A stretch of 64,000 nt of DNA, taken from positions 62,001 through 126,000 of the forward strand of contig JAHHRL010000003.1 in assembly GCA_020025825.1 (NCBI GenBank), given 5' to 3'. Within the stretch, counting starts at the first letter, position 1; every line of letters starts with the position of its first letter. Below the pieces are notes generated by a model. That model ran no database searches, had not been told where the DNA came from, and saw only the letters and a list, made by a program, of their open reading frames with translations. The stretch is from Faecalibacterium sp. (lineage in GTDB: Bacteria > Bacillota > Clostridia > Oscillospirales > Ruminococcaceae). Positions 8,135 through 15,983 of this stretch are shown in pieces. The position numbers and the translations under genes are program-made.

Positions 8135-9601
8135 ATGGTTTCGTTTCTCAACTGGTTGGTTGACGTACTCTGGGGTTTGCCCTTCATCATTTTGATGATT
8201 TGCACCGGGCTGTACTTCACAATCCGCAGCGGCTTTTTCCAGTTCCGCCACTTTGGCTATATTATGCGCCACACCGGCGGCCGCTTGTTCGACAAGTCCG
8301 AAAATGACGGCAAGGGTATGCTTTCTCCCCTTGAGGCAATTTGTACCGCTGTTGGCGGCACGGTAGGTTTCGGCAATATTGCAGGTGTTGCTACCGCTGT
8401 TGCCGCAGGCGGCCCCGGCGCTGTTTTATGGATGTGGCTTACCTCCTTTTTAGGCATGATTTTGAAGCAGGTTGAGGTAACCTTAGGCTGCTACTACCGC
8501 CGTACCAACGAAAAGGGTGAGTTTTACGGCGGCCCCACTTACTACATGGAGCAGGGCCTTGGCAAGGAAAAGCACTGGGGCAAGCTTTGGCTGATTCCTG
8601 CCATCATTTTCGGCATCGGCATTTTCTCCACCTTTTTTGTTACTTCTTCCAACCTGACGGCTTCTCAGGTTGTTGCAGGTGCTTTGCATCTGGACAACAT
8701 CTCCTTCGGCGGGTTTGAAATCAACGGCGTTATTGTAGTTGGCGCACTGCTTTCTCTGCTGACGTTCATCATTACAAGCGGCGGCACCAAAAAGATTGCA
8801 CGCCTGTTTGCACGTCTGGTTCCTTTGATGAGCCTGCTGTACATCCTGATGGGCATCGCAATGATTGTGGTAAACTTTGAGCGTGTTCCTGCCGCAGTCG
8901 CTTCTATCTTCCGGGATGCCTTTACCGGAACTGCTGCACTGGGCGGTTTTGCAGGCTGCACTGTCAGCCAGATGGTTCGTGTTGGTATGTCTCGTTCCGT
9001 TTACTCTAACGAGGCTGGCTGGGGTACCAGCCCTATGATTCACGCATCCGCCCGTACCATCCACCCCGTAGAGCAGGGCTTGTGGGGTTCGTTTGAGGTT
9101 TTCTTCGACACCTTTATTGTTTGCACCATCACTGCACTGAGCGTTATCCTGAGCGGCTGCTGGACCGACGGCACCGACGGCGGCACCTTGGCTTTGAGCG
9201 CATTCGCCTCCGGCTTTGGCCGCATCGGCAGCCTGCTGCTGGCCGTTGTTATGATTGTTTTTACCGTTACCACCTCCGGCGGTTGGTTTACTTACTATCT
9301 GGCTATTTTGGAGCACCTGTACAAGAAGGAAGGCTTCCTCAAGACTTTGGTGATGAAGATTTTCTATGGCATTCGTGCTTTGCCCGGTTTGCTGTGGACC
9401 ATTTATCTGGTGTACACCAATAATCAGGGCTTTATCTGGACAGTTGTGGATATTACCAGTGCCATTCCAACCTTTGTAAACGTAGCGGTTATTTTACTGC
9501 TGAGCAATAAGTATTTTGAGCTGCTGAAGGACTACAAGGCCCGTTATATGGGACAGGGCCAGGTAGACCCCAACACCAAGATTTTCTGCGAGGATAACTA
9601 A
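8135..9601 (+). CDS. Amino acid carrier protein (alanine/glycine:cation symporter family, AGCS)
   Basis: A 488-residue membrane symporter importing an amino acid with sodium or protons. The N-terminal helix (WLVDVLWGLPFIILMICTG) and the family signature GTVGFGNIAGVATAVAAGGPGAV (broken here as GTVGFGNIAG plus AAGGPGAVLWMWL, residues about 73-95) are clear, as is NEAGWGTSPMIHA. Family members are annotated as alanine or glycine carriers, but the leader carries a lysine-type riboswitch, so the natural substrate here may be different. An amidohydrolase starts 12 bases downstream, so both genes share regulation. The ribosome site is AAAGGATG. Confidence 0.93.
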   Translation: MVSFLNWLVDVLWGLPFIILMICTGLYFTIRSGFFQFRHFGYIMRHTGGRLFDKSENDGKGMLSPLEAICTAVGGTVGFGNIAGVATAVAAGGPGAVLWMWLTSFLGMILKQVEVTLGCYYRRTNEKGEFYGGPTYYMEQGLGKEKHWGKLWLIPAIIFGIGIFSTFFVTSSNLTASQVVAGALHLDNISFGGFEINGVIVVGALLSLLTFIITSGGTKKIARLFARLVPLMSLLYILMGIAMIVVNFERVPAAVASIFRDAFTGTAALGGFAGCTVSQMVRVGMSRSVYSNEAGWGTSPMIHASARTIHPVEQGLWGSFEVFFDTFIVCTITALSVILSGCWTDGTDGGTLALSAFASGFGRIGSLLLAVVMIVFTVTTSGGWFTYYLAILEHLYKKEGFLKTLVMKIFYGIRALPGLLWTIYLVYTNNQGFIWTVVDITSAIPTFVNVAVILLLSNKYFELLKDYKARYMGQGQVDPNTKIFCEDN

Positions 9602-9613
9602 GGGGGCTTTTTG

Positions 9614-11224
9614 ATGAAGACCATTTATTTTAACGGCGCTGTTTATACCGGCACCTTACCTTTGGTACAGGCATTTGCAGTAGAAAACGGTATGTTTACC
9701 TTTGCCGGCACCAATCAGGAGGCACAGGCTTTGGCTGGTGCCGAAGATACAATGGTGGACCTGCACGGCGGCTTTGTATGTGCCGGTTTTAACGACAGCC
9801 ATATGCATCTGTTAGGCTTTGGCAATGCTTTGCGCATGGCAAAGCTGAACGAGCACACCCAAAGCCTTGCCGATATGCTGGCCTATTTGCAGGAATTTGC
9901 TGCAAGCCGCACCCTCACACCCGAAAGCTGGATTGTGGGCCGTGGCTGGAATCAGGATTACTTTACCGACGTAAACCGCCTGCCCAACCGCTGGGACTTG
10001 GATACGGTTTCCACCCAGTATCCCATTTGCATTACCCGTGCCTGCGGCCACTGCCTTGTGGTCAACAGCAAGGCACTGGAACTGCTGGGCGTTTCCGCCA
10101 ATTCTGCCCAGCCGGACGGCGGCGCTATCGGCATGGAAAACGGTGTGCCCGACGGACGCTTTTTTGATAACGCTATGGACCCGGTATACGAGGCCATTCC
10201 TGCCCCCACCCGTGCAGAGCTGAAGGAAATGCTGCGCACTGCCTGCGCTGCTTTGAACCGCTACGGCATTACCAGCTGCCAAACCGATGACTACTGTGTA
10301 TTTCCCAAGGTGGACTGGCGTGACATCAACGCAGCGTATGCCGAGCTGGAAGTCGAAGGCGCTATGACGGTACGTGTTTACCAGCAGGCTAACTTTACCA
10401 GCCTGCCGGAGCTGCAGGCCTTTGTAAACGAAGGCAATGTAACCGGCACACAGCGTGGACGGTATACCATCGGCCCCTTAAAGATGCTGGGTGACGGTGC
10501 ACTGGGCGCACGCACCGCCTTTTTAAGCAGACCCTATGCGGATGCGCCTGACACGGCAGGCTTGCCGGTATTCAGCCAACAAACTCTGGACGAAATGATT
10601 GGCTATGCCAACTCGGTAGGTATGCAGGTTGCTGTGCACGCAATCGGCGACGGCTGCTTGGACCGTGTATTGGAAGCTTACCAAAAGGCTCTGGCGGCAC
10701 ATCCCCGTGCAGACCACCGCCATGGCATCGTACACTGCCAGATTACACGTCCCGACCAGCTGGAAACCATGGAAAAGCTGCATTTGCACATCTATGCCCA
10801 GAGCATTTTTCTGGATTATGATACCCACATTGTGCGCCAGCGTGTAGGCGACGAGCTGGCCGACACCAGCTATCACTGGAAAACCCTGATGGACAACGGG
10901 CTTTGGGTAAGCAACGGCTCGGACTGCCCTGTGGAGCTGCCCGACGTACTGGGCGGTATCCAGTGCGCTGTCACCCGCCAGCCGCTGGACGGCAGCGAGC
11001 CGCCTTATCTGCCCGACCAGGCTTTTACCGTGCAGCAGGCCTTGGACAGCTTTACAATTAACGCAGCCCATGCAAGCTTTGAGGAAAACACCAAGGGCCG
11101 CATCGCCCCCGGCATGGCAGCCGACTTTGTGCTGCTGGGCGCTAATCCCTTTACTACAGCACCTAACGCATTACACCAAATCCCTGTGCAAGGCACTTGG
11201 ATTGCCGGCGAAAAGGTACGCTAA
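9614..11224 (+). CDS. Amidohydrolase family protein (YtcJ-like)
   Basis: A 536-residue metal-dependent hydrolase of the COG1574 (YtcJ/LAF3) group. The first metal-binding pair is DSHMHLLG (about residues 60-67); further motifs are HAIGDGCLDRVLEAY (about 344) and SNGSDCPVELPDVL (about 434), and the C-terminal GRIAPGMAADFVLL composite-domain signature is present. The ATG at 9614, after GGGGG, is preferred over a TTG three bases earlier. It lies 12 bases after the AGCS gene and shares its lysine-type leader, suggesting it acts on an imported amide or N-acylated compound; the actual substrate is unknown. Confidence 0.9.
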   Translation: MKTIYFNGAVYTGTLPLVQAFAVENGMFTFAGTNQEAQALAGAEDTMVDLHGGFVCAGFNDSHMHLLGFGNALRMAKLNEHTQSLADMLAYLQEFAASRTLTPESWIVGRGWNQDYFTDVNRLPNRWDLDTVSTQYPICITRACGHCLVVNSKALELLGVSANSAQPDGGAIGMENGVPDGRFFDNAMDPVYEAIPAPTRAELKEMLRTACAALNRYGITSCQTDDYCVFPKVDWRDINAAYAELEVEGAMTVRVYQQANFTSLPELQAFVNEGNVTGTQRGRYTIGPLKMLGDGALGARTAFLSRPYADAPDTAGLPVFSQQTLDEMIGYANSVGMQVAVHAIGDGCLDRVLEAYQKALAAHPRADHRHGIVHCQITRPDQLETMEKLHLHIYAQSIFLDYDTHIVRQRVGDELADTSYHWKTLMDNGLWVSNGSDCPVELPDVLGGIQCAVTRQPLDGSEPPYLPDQAFTVQQALDSFTINAAHASFEENTKGRIAPGMAADFVLLGANPFTTAPNALHQIPVQGTWIAGEKVR

Positions 11225-11227
11225 ATA

Positions 11228-11242
11228 AAAAAAGCTCCCAAC
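11228..11242 (+). repeat. Left half of a split bidirectional terminator
   Basis: AAAAAAGCTCCCAAC, four bases after the amidohydrolase stop. It is the exact 15-base complement of 12857-12871, ten bases after the end of the convergent HAD gene. In other convergent pairs of this window one hairpin serves both genes; here its arms are 1.6 kb apart. Confidence 0.75.
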
Positions 11243-11320
11243 CTTAGATATGGGTGTCCATAAAACAGTAACCCACGAAAATTACGGATATATGGCATCT
11301 GTCTGACAAGGTTGGCTGCA

Positions 11321-11364
11321 AAAAACGGACATCACCAGGATTTTTCTTGGTGATGTCCGTTTTT
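11321..11364. terminator. Bidirectional terminator at the left end of the island
   Basis: AAAAACGGACATCACCA (11321-11337) pairs with TGGTGATGTCCGTTTTT. It may have replaced the function of the split terminator for the amidohydrolase gene and also ends the island's minus-strand genes. Confidence 0.85.
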
Positions 11365-11434
11365 CTTTGCTTCAATGTTTCTTTTTCATTGCTTAGGCTA
11401 AATGTTATATAAATTGGAATAGGTTTAACACTTA

Positions 11435-11854
11435 TCACTTTAACTCGTAAACAATATTCCCCGTATAGTAAATGGACATGGTCATATTTATCAGATTATT
11501 TTTCTTCGGCAAAGATAAATAGCCTTGGTAAAACACAGTATTATGCCCATAGCTTTCATCTAAAATCTCAAAGGAGAAATCTTTATAGTTTTTTAAAAAG
11601 TCTTCTAACTCCATCCGTTCCCCACTGAATCTTCCATACACACCATTCTCACTTAAAAAATGAACATCAGAAAAATTCATGTCAACATCTTCAATCAGCA
11701 GATTTCCATCCACCTGCTGGAAATTATCTTTCAGTTCAATATAACCTGTTTCAAAATAGAATCTAAGATGATTCCCTACCCGTTCAATTTGATTCACTCT
11801 CATATCATGTAAGCTATAAGGAGTTGTGAGCTCAAAGTGATATGTAATATTCAT
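11435..11854 (-). CDS. Hypothetical protein, 139 residues (island gene)
   Basis: A soluble, strand-rich acidic protein with many aromatic residues (for example FYFETGYIEL and FSFEILDESYG); no signal peptide or membrane segment and no family that I recognise. The ATG at 11854 follows GGAGG by seven bases. Its AT-rich codons differ from neighbouring genes, consistent with transfer. It lies 55 bases downstream of the lipoprotein gene, and the two may form a pair. It resembles the small immunity- or sensor-like proteins often found in accessory islands, but nothing here proves that. Confidence 0.65.
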   Translation of the reverse strand: MNITYHFELTTPYSLHDMRVNQIERVGNHLRFYFETGYIELKDNFQQVDGNLLIEDVDMNFSDVHFLSENGVYGRFSGERMELEDFLKNYKDFSFEILDESYGHNTVFYQGYLSLPKKNNLINMTMSIYYTGNIVYELK

Positions 11855-11909
11855 TTGCTTCCTCCAAAGGCTATTCGAGTGTTAGGATTACTTTGATAGG
11901 CCGAACAAC

Positions 11910-12413
11910 TTATGTATCCAGTTTGCAGAAATACATGATGTTGTTATCTGCGTCATATAGGCCCACGGTAAAATTGAAAGAACCTCTGTTGAGAATATCC
12001 GCTCCGGTTGCTTTATCCTTTTCAGCGTAACGGTCAATCAAAATATAATATCCATTTTGAATTTCCGGCACCAAAGCATTTCCTTGTCCATCACTCAGAA
12101 ATGGGCCAATCTGACTTTCTTCATCATTTAATCCATAGACAAGAGCCTGCATTGCTGCGTCAAGCGGAAACTCTTTCCACTTGGCATCTTTTTTGATTGC
12201 ACCCAACACGGAGTTATCATCAAATTGAAGGGAAATGAAAGTGTGACCATCGCCATGAAATCCTCCGTGGGTATCTTCATTAGAGATTTCGATGCCGTCC
12301 GATACATCAATGCCCAACTCTTCTGAAACAATTTCCTGCGGGGTTTGATTGCCGCAGGCTGCCAATGCAACGCTCATAATTGCAGCTATAAGTAACACTC
12401 CCAATTTTTTCAT
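11910..12413 (-). CDS. Putative lipoprotein, 167 residues (island gene)
   Basis: The N-terminal signal peptide ends in a lipobox, VALAAC, at residues 15-20, so the protein should be lipid-anchored at the outer face of the membrane. The mature part is acidic and includes HGGFHGDGHTFISLQF and a strand-rich C-terminus (NFTVGLYDADNNIMYFCKL). I do not recognise the domain. AAGGAG precedes the ATG at 12413 by eight bases or so. It is the first gene of the two-gene minus-strand set in the island. Confidence 0.75.
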   Translation of the reverse strand: MKKLGVLLIAAIMSVALAACGNQTPQEIVSEELGIDVSDGIEISNEDTHGGFHGDGHTFISLQFDDNSVLGAIKKDAKWKEFPLDAAMQALVYGLNDEESQIGPFLSDGQGNALVPEIQNGYYILIDRYAEKDKATGADILNRGSFNFTVGLYDADNNIMYFCKLDT

Positions 12414-12479
12414 AAAAAATACTCCTTTCCAAATTCATCTGTTACGGATATTTTGATTTTCTTCACAGTTGTTTTAGTC

Positions 12480-12830
12480 ATTATATCATATCAGCACCCG
12501 TATGCCTTGAAATTTGTATGAAGGACAATGATGCTCTCTTTGAATGATTTCAGCTCAAAAGTAGTTCGATTCTATGACGCAGTCTATGACAACAAAGCAG
12601 CAAAGCTGCGCAGCCAGCAACGCAGTTGCTGTTCAAAGGGGACTGGGGATGCTTGCCACTTTGTGACAGGTGCTTTTCTGGCTTTTTGTCCGCGCATAGT
12701 TGAACAATCCATCAGCAGAGGGATTTCGGGAAACCGGAAGCCCTCTGGATGTACTTATGAACGGAAAAACGGCGTGACCAAAGTCACGCCGCTTTCCGAG
12801 AACACGCAGTTCTCATGATTTTTAAAATTT
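12480..12830 (+). other. Decayed stretch, possibly a mobile-element remnant
   Basis: No convincing gene. A 96-codon open frame at 12528-12818 has an odd composition (SQQRSCCSKGTG) and no good ribosome site. The bases near 12717-12770 (GGGAAACCGGAAGCCCTCTGG, broken as GGGAAACCGG plus AAGCCCTCTGG, followed by ATGAACGG) recall stretches between genes of clostridial conjugative elements, but that is from memory and weak. A hairpin GGCGTGAC/GTCACGCC lies at 12771-12790, and a smaller one GAGAAC/GTTCTC at 12799-12814. Confidence 0.35.
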
Positions 12831-12856
12831 TACTGTTTTACGGCCACTAAGCATTT

Positions 12857-12871
12857 GTTGGGAGCTTTTTT
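12857..12871 (-). repeat. Right half of the split bidirectional terminator
   Basis: GTTGGGAGCTTTTTT on the plus strand, the exact complement of 11228-11242. Together the two arms would form a normal bidirectional terminator if the island were removed. Confidence 0.75.
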
Positions 12872-12880
12872 ATTGATGTT

Positions 12881-13681
12881 TTACTGGTTTTGCTTTTGTG
12901 CCTGTGCTGCCTTTACAATATCACCTACGCCGTCCAGTACCATGGTGGGGCGGTAGGCAAATGTATTCAGGGTTTCTCTGGTAGAAACGCCAGACAATAC
13001 CAAAATGGTTTCCATACCGCTTTCCAAACCGGAAATCACATCGGTATCCATGCGGTCGCCTACCATGACTGCATCGCAGGAGTGGCAGTTCAGCAGCCGC
13101 AGACCGGTACGCATCATTAAGGGGTTGGGCTTGCCGCAAAAATAAGCCTGCTTGCCTGTAGCCAGCTCAATGGGTGCAACCAAGGCACGGCAGGCAGGTG
13201 CAATGCCGTTTTCAATGGGGCCGGACAAATCGGAGTTGGCACCAATCAGCTTTGCGCCCTTTTCTACAAGATTGGTGGCTTTGGTCAAAGTATCCAGCGA
13301 GTAAGCCTTGCCCTCGCCCATAACCACGTAATCCGGGTTCACGTCGTTCATAGTAATGCCTGCATCATACAGCGCATTTAACAAACCCGCCTCACCAATC
13401 GCATACACCGAGCAGCCGGGGGACTGCTCCTTCAAAAAAGCAGCGGTAGCCAGTGCGCTGGTGTAAAAATGCTCCTGCGGGACATCCAGCCCCATACGGG
13501 CCAGCTTTTGCTGCAACTCACGAGGGGTAGAGCCGCTGTTATTCGTCAAAAACAAAAACTGCTTCTTTTCCTGATACAACCAGTTAATAAACTCTGCCAC
13601 ACCGGGCAAAATCTGATTGCCGTGATAAATAACACCGTCCATATCACAAATGAAACCGGTTTTTTCTGCAAAGTTAATCAT
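12881..13681 (-). CDS. HAD-IIA family hydrolase (NagD-like sugar or nucleotide phosphatase)
   Basis: 266 residues of the haloacid dehalogenase class IIA (NagD/p-nitrophenyl phosphatase) family. Motif I is CDMDGVIYHGN (nucleophile aspartate about residue 13); motif II is FLTNNSGSTP near 46; motif IV is MVGDRMDTDVISG near 208. Cytoplasmic. The ATG at 13681 follows AAGGAG; an upstream in-frame ATG would add a lysine-rich extension. It is convergent with the amidohydrolase gene and divergent from enolase. Confidence 0.92.
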   Translation of the reverse strand: MINFAEKTGFICDMDGVIYHGNQILPGVAEFINWLYQEKKQFLFLTNNSGSTPRELQQKLARMGLDVPQEHFYTSALATAAFLKEQSPGCSVYAIGEAGLLNALYDAGITMNDVNPDYVVMGEGKAYSLDTLTKATNLVEKGAKLIGANSDLSGPIENGIAPACRALVAPIELATGKQAYFCGKPNPLMMRTGLRLLNCHSCDAVMVGDRMDTDVISGLESGMETILVLSGVSTRETLNTFAYRPTMVLDGVGDIVKAAQAQKQNQ

Positions 13682-13879
13682 ATATAAGCCTTTCTCCTTC
13701 AGCTGTTCTTTCTTTATTACTTGCTCTGGCTTCATTATGCACAGCTTCCGCTTTCCATACAAGCCCTAAACCGTACATTTCCTGTATTATTTTTGTAAAA
13801 TTTTAATCGGTACGGATAGGGACGTATAGTTTTCCACAAACTGCCTATACTCCGGTGGAAAAGTGAAAGGAGTGTTCCT

Positions 13880-15169
13880 ATGGCTAAACTGCAAATCGCC
13901 TCCATTACCGGTCGGGAAATTCTGGACTCCCGTGGAAACCCCACCGTGGAAGCACGTGTTACTCTTACCAACGGTATTTCCGCAACGGCCGCCGCCCCCA
14001 GCGGTGCCTCTACCGGTGCTTTTGAATCCCACGAGCTGCGTGACGGCGATACCTCCCGTTACGGCGGAAAAGGTGTTTTGAAAGCCGCCGGGCATATCCA
14101 AAGTATTTTGGAGCCGGCTCTGTTATCCGTAGACGCTGCCGACCAAACCGCTGTTGACCATGCTATCTGCGAAGCCGACGGCACCCCGGATAAAAGCCAT
14201 GCAGGTGCCAACGCCACCATTGCCGTGAGTGCAGCCGTTGCCCGTGCTGCTGCTGCCGCACAAGGGTTAGCACTTTGGCAAACATTGGGCGACGGTACAA
14301 GCTGCACGCTTCCTGTGCCGATGATGAATATTTTGAACGGCGGTGCACACGCTGCAAACAATCTGGATATGCAGGAGTGCATGATTCTGCCTGTAGGCGC
14401 CCCCACCTTTGCCGATGCGGTGCGATGGGGTTCCGAAATCCACCACGCGCTGGCAGCCCTGTTAAAACGGGAGGGGCTTTCCACCAGTGTTGGGGACGAG
14501 GGCGGTTTTGCCCCCAATCTGAGCGGGGACGAAGCGGCCTTGCAGTATTTAGTACAGGCCATCAGCCTTGCAGGGTATCGCCCCGGCATTGATGTCATGC
14601 TGGGTGTGGACGTAGCTGCCAGCGAATGGAAAGCCGAACAAAGCGGCGAATATCACCTGCCAAAAGCCGACAAACACTATACTGCCGACGAACTGATTGC
14701 CCACTGGGCAGACCTTGCGCAGACTTATCCGCTGCTTTCGCTGGAGGACGGTCTGGACGAAGAAGACTGGGCCGGCTGGCAAAAGCTGACAAATTCTCTG
14801 GGAAATAAGCTGCAGCTGGTTGGCGACGATTTGTTTGTTACCCACACCAGCCGTCTGAAAAAAGGCATTGCGGAACACTGCGGCAACGCTATCCTTATTA
14901 AGCCCAATCAGGTTGGCACCATAACCGAAACCATTGATGCCGTACGCATGGCACAAAAAGCAGGGTACAGCGTCATTCTGTCCCACCGCTCCGGTGAAAC
15001 AGCAGACCCCCTGATTGCAGACCTTGCGGTTGCTTTGGGTGCAGGACAAATCAAAACAGGCGCCCCTTGCCGCAGCGAGCGCAATGCAAAATACAACCGC
15101 TTAATGGAGATTGAGGCCGCACTGGGCGAAAAGGCCGTATATCCCGGCTGTTCGGTTTACCCAGTGTAA
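13880..15169 (+). CDS. eno: Enolase (phosphopyruvate hydratase)
   Basis: Converts 2-phosphoglycerate to phosphoenolpyruvate in glycolysis. The 429-residue length is standard. Signature blocks are GREILDSRGNPTVE at the N-terminus, PSGASTGAFESHELRDGD (about 36-53), SVGDEGGFAPNL (about 203), the metal ligands in LSLEDGLDEEDW, and the catalytic region LSHRSGETADP (about 369). AAAGGAG lies seven bases before the ATG. It is transcribed alone. Confidence 0.98.
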   Translation: MAKLQIASITGREILDSRGNPTVEARVTLTNGISATAAAPSGASTGAFESHELRDGDTSRYGGKGVLKAAGHIQSILEPALLSVDAADQTAVDHAICEADGTPDKSHAGANATIAVSAAVARAAAAAQGLALWQTLGDGTSCTLPVPMMNILNGGAHAANNLDMQECMILPVGAPTFADAVRWGSEIHHALAALLKREGLSTSVGDEGGFAPNLSGDEAALQYLVQAISLAGYRPGIDVMLGVDVAASEWKAEQSGEYHLPKADKHYTADELIAHWADLAQTYPLLSLEDGLDEEDWAGWQKLTNSLGNKLQLVGDDLFVTHTSRLKKGIAEHCGNAILIKPNQVGTITETIDAVRMAQKAGYSVILSHRSGETADPLIADLAVALGAGQIKTGAPCRSERNAKYNRLMEIEAALGEKAVYPGCSVYPV

Positions 15170-15174
15170 AACGA

Positions 15175-15204
15175 TTGACATCTGCGCTATCCTTCAAGTA
15201 TAAT
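15175..15204 (+). promoter_or_regulatory. Consensus sigma-A promoter for the YitT-like gene
   Basis: TTGACA (15175-15180), 18-base spacer and TATAAT (15199-15204): both boxes match consensus exactly. The expected start of transcription falls at about 15211, inside the following hairpin. Confidence 0.88.
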
Positions 15205-15206
15205 AG

Positions 15207-15243
15207 TAGTCCCGGCAAGCTTTGGCTTGTCGGGACTTTTTAT
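15207..15243 (+). terminator. Hairpin with T run: enolase terminator overlapping a promoter start
   Basis: AGTCCCGGCAAGC (15208-15220) pairs with GCTTGTCGGGACT (15225-15237, one G-T pair), followed by TTTTTATT. It can terminate enolase transcripts; for the downstream promoter it would lie at the very 5' end of the transcript. Confidence 0.8.
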
Positions 15244-15263
15244 TATGGAAGGAGCCGGGTATC

Positions 15264-15878
15264 ATGTTTTCCCGCAATACTGCGCACCGCATAGGCTGGA
15301 CCTTAATCGGCAGCGCAATCCTCGCTTTTGGCTTATATAATATCCATTCTTTTTCCGGTGTTACCGAAGGCGGCATCTTGGGTGCTACCTTATTATTACA
15401 GCACTGGTTTGCCATTTCTCCCGCAGCTTCCAGTCTGGTGTTAAACGCACTGTGCTATTTGCTGGGCTGGAAAATCTTAGGTCACAGCTTTTTGCTGTAT
15501 TCGGCCGTAGCAGGGGTAAGTTTTTCCGCTTTTTATGGTGTAATCGAGCAGTTCCCGCCGCTTTGGCCGCAAATAGGGGAGCATCCTTTGCTTGCAGCGG
15601 TTTTGGGCGCTGTTTTTGTGGGTGTTGGCGCAGGTCTTGGCGTACGCTGCGGCGGCGCTTCCGGCGGTGATGATGCCCTTGCCATGAGCATCGACCACAT
15701 CACCCATTGCGGTGTCGAAAAAGTATATTTGCTCAGCGACCTTTGCGTACTGGCACTTTCTGTTAGTTACATTCCTCTGCCGAAACTGGCTTATTCCTTA
15801 TTAACGGTTATTTTATCCGGTCAGCTGATTGGCTGGATTCAGCGGGCAAAGCTTTCTTTTTTGCCGGCTCCACTGTAA
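15264..15878 (+). CDS. YitT family membrane protein (copy 1)
   Basis: A 204-residue protein with five or six membrane segments; SGVTEGGILGATLLLQHW is the typical early motif of the YitT/DUF161 family and GGASGGDDALAMSI a later one. It lacks the soluble C-terminal DUF2179 domain found in many relatives. AAGGAG lies nine bases before the ATG at 15264. Function is not established for the family. A clear paralog is encoded at 52244-52906 in this window, with long stretches of identical residues. Confidence 0.88.
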   Translation: MFSRNTAHRIGWTLIGSAILAFGLYNIHSFSGVTEGGILGATLLLQHWFAISPAASSLVLNALCYLLGWKILGHSFLLYSAVAGVSFSAFYGVIEQFPPLWPQIGEHPLLAAVLGAVFVGVGAGLGVRCGGASGGDDALAMSIDHITHCGVEKVYLLSDLCVLALSVSYIPLPKLAYSLLTVILSGQLIGWIQRAKLSFLPAPL

Positions 15879-15918
15879 AAAAAGCGGTGTGCTTACATGG
15901 GCGCACCGCTTTTCTTTT
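15879..15918 (+). terminator. Terminator after the YitT-like gene
   Basis: AAAAGCGGTGTGC pairs with GCGCACCGCTTTT, followed by CTTTT. Confidence 0.85.
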
Positions 15919-15983
15919 GATTTCTGCAATGGTATACTAAAAAGAAATAATCCATATCATATCAGGAAAAGGATAACACCTAT

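Larger units (their letters stand above)
11245..12855. mobile_element. Small inserted island inside a terminator
   Basis: About 1.6 kb that is visibly more AT-rich than its neighbours. It contains two minus-strand genes and a decayed stretch and is bounded by the two arms of one terminator. Just inside the ends are imperfect inverted repeats, CCATAAAACAGTA (11258-11270) and TACTGTTTTACGG (12831-12843), 12 of 13 matching, each preceded on the outer side by CTTAG/CTAAG. No transposase or recombinase is present, so the mechanism of entry is not shown. Confidence 0.55.

Noticed and set aside
12528..12818. A 96-codon open frame in the island
   Set aside because: No good ribosome site and an unlikely composition; treated as a decayed stretch rather than a gene.
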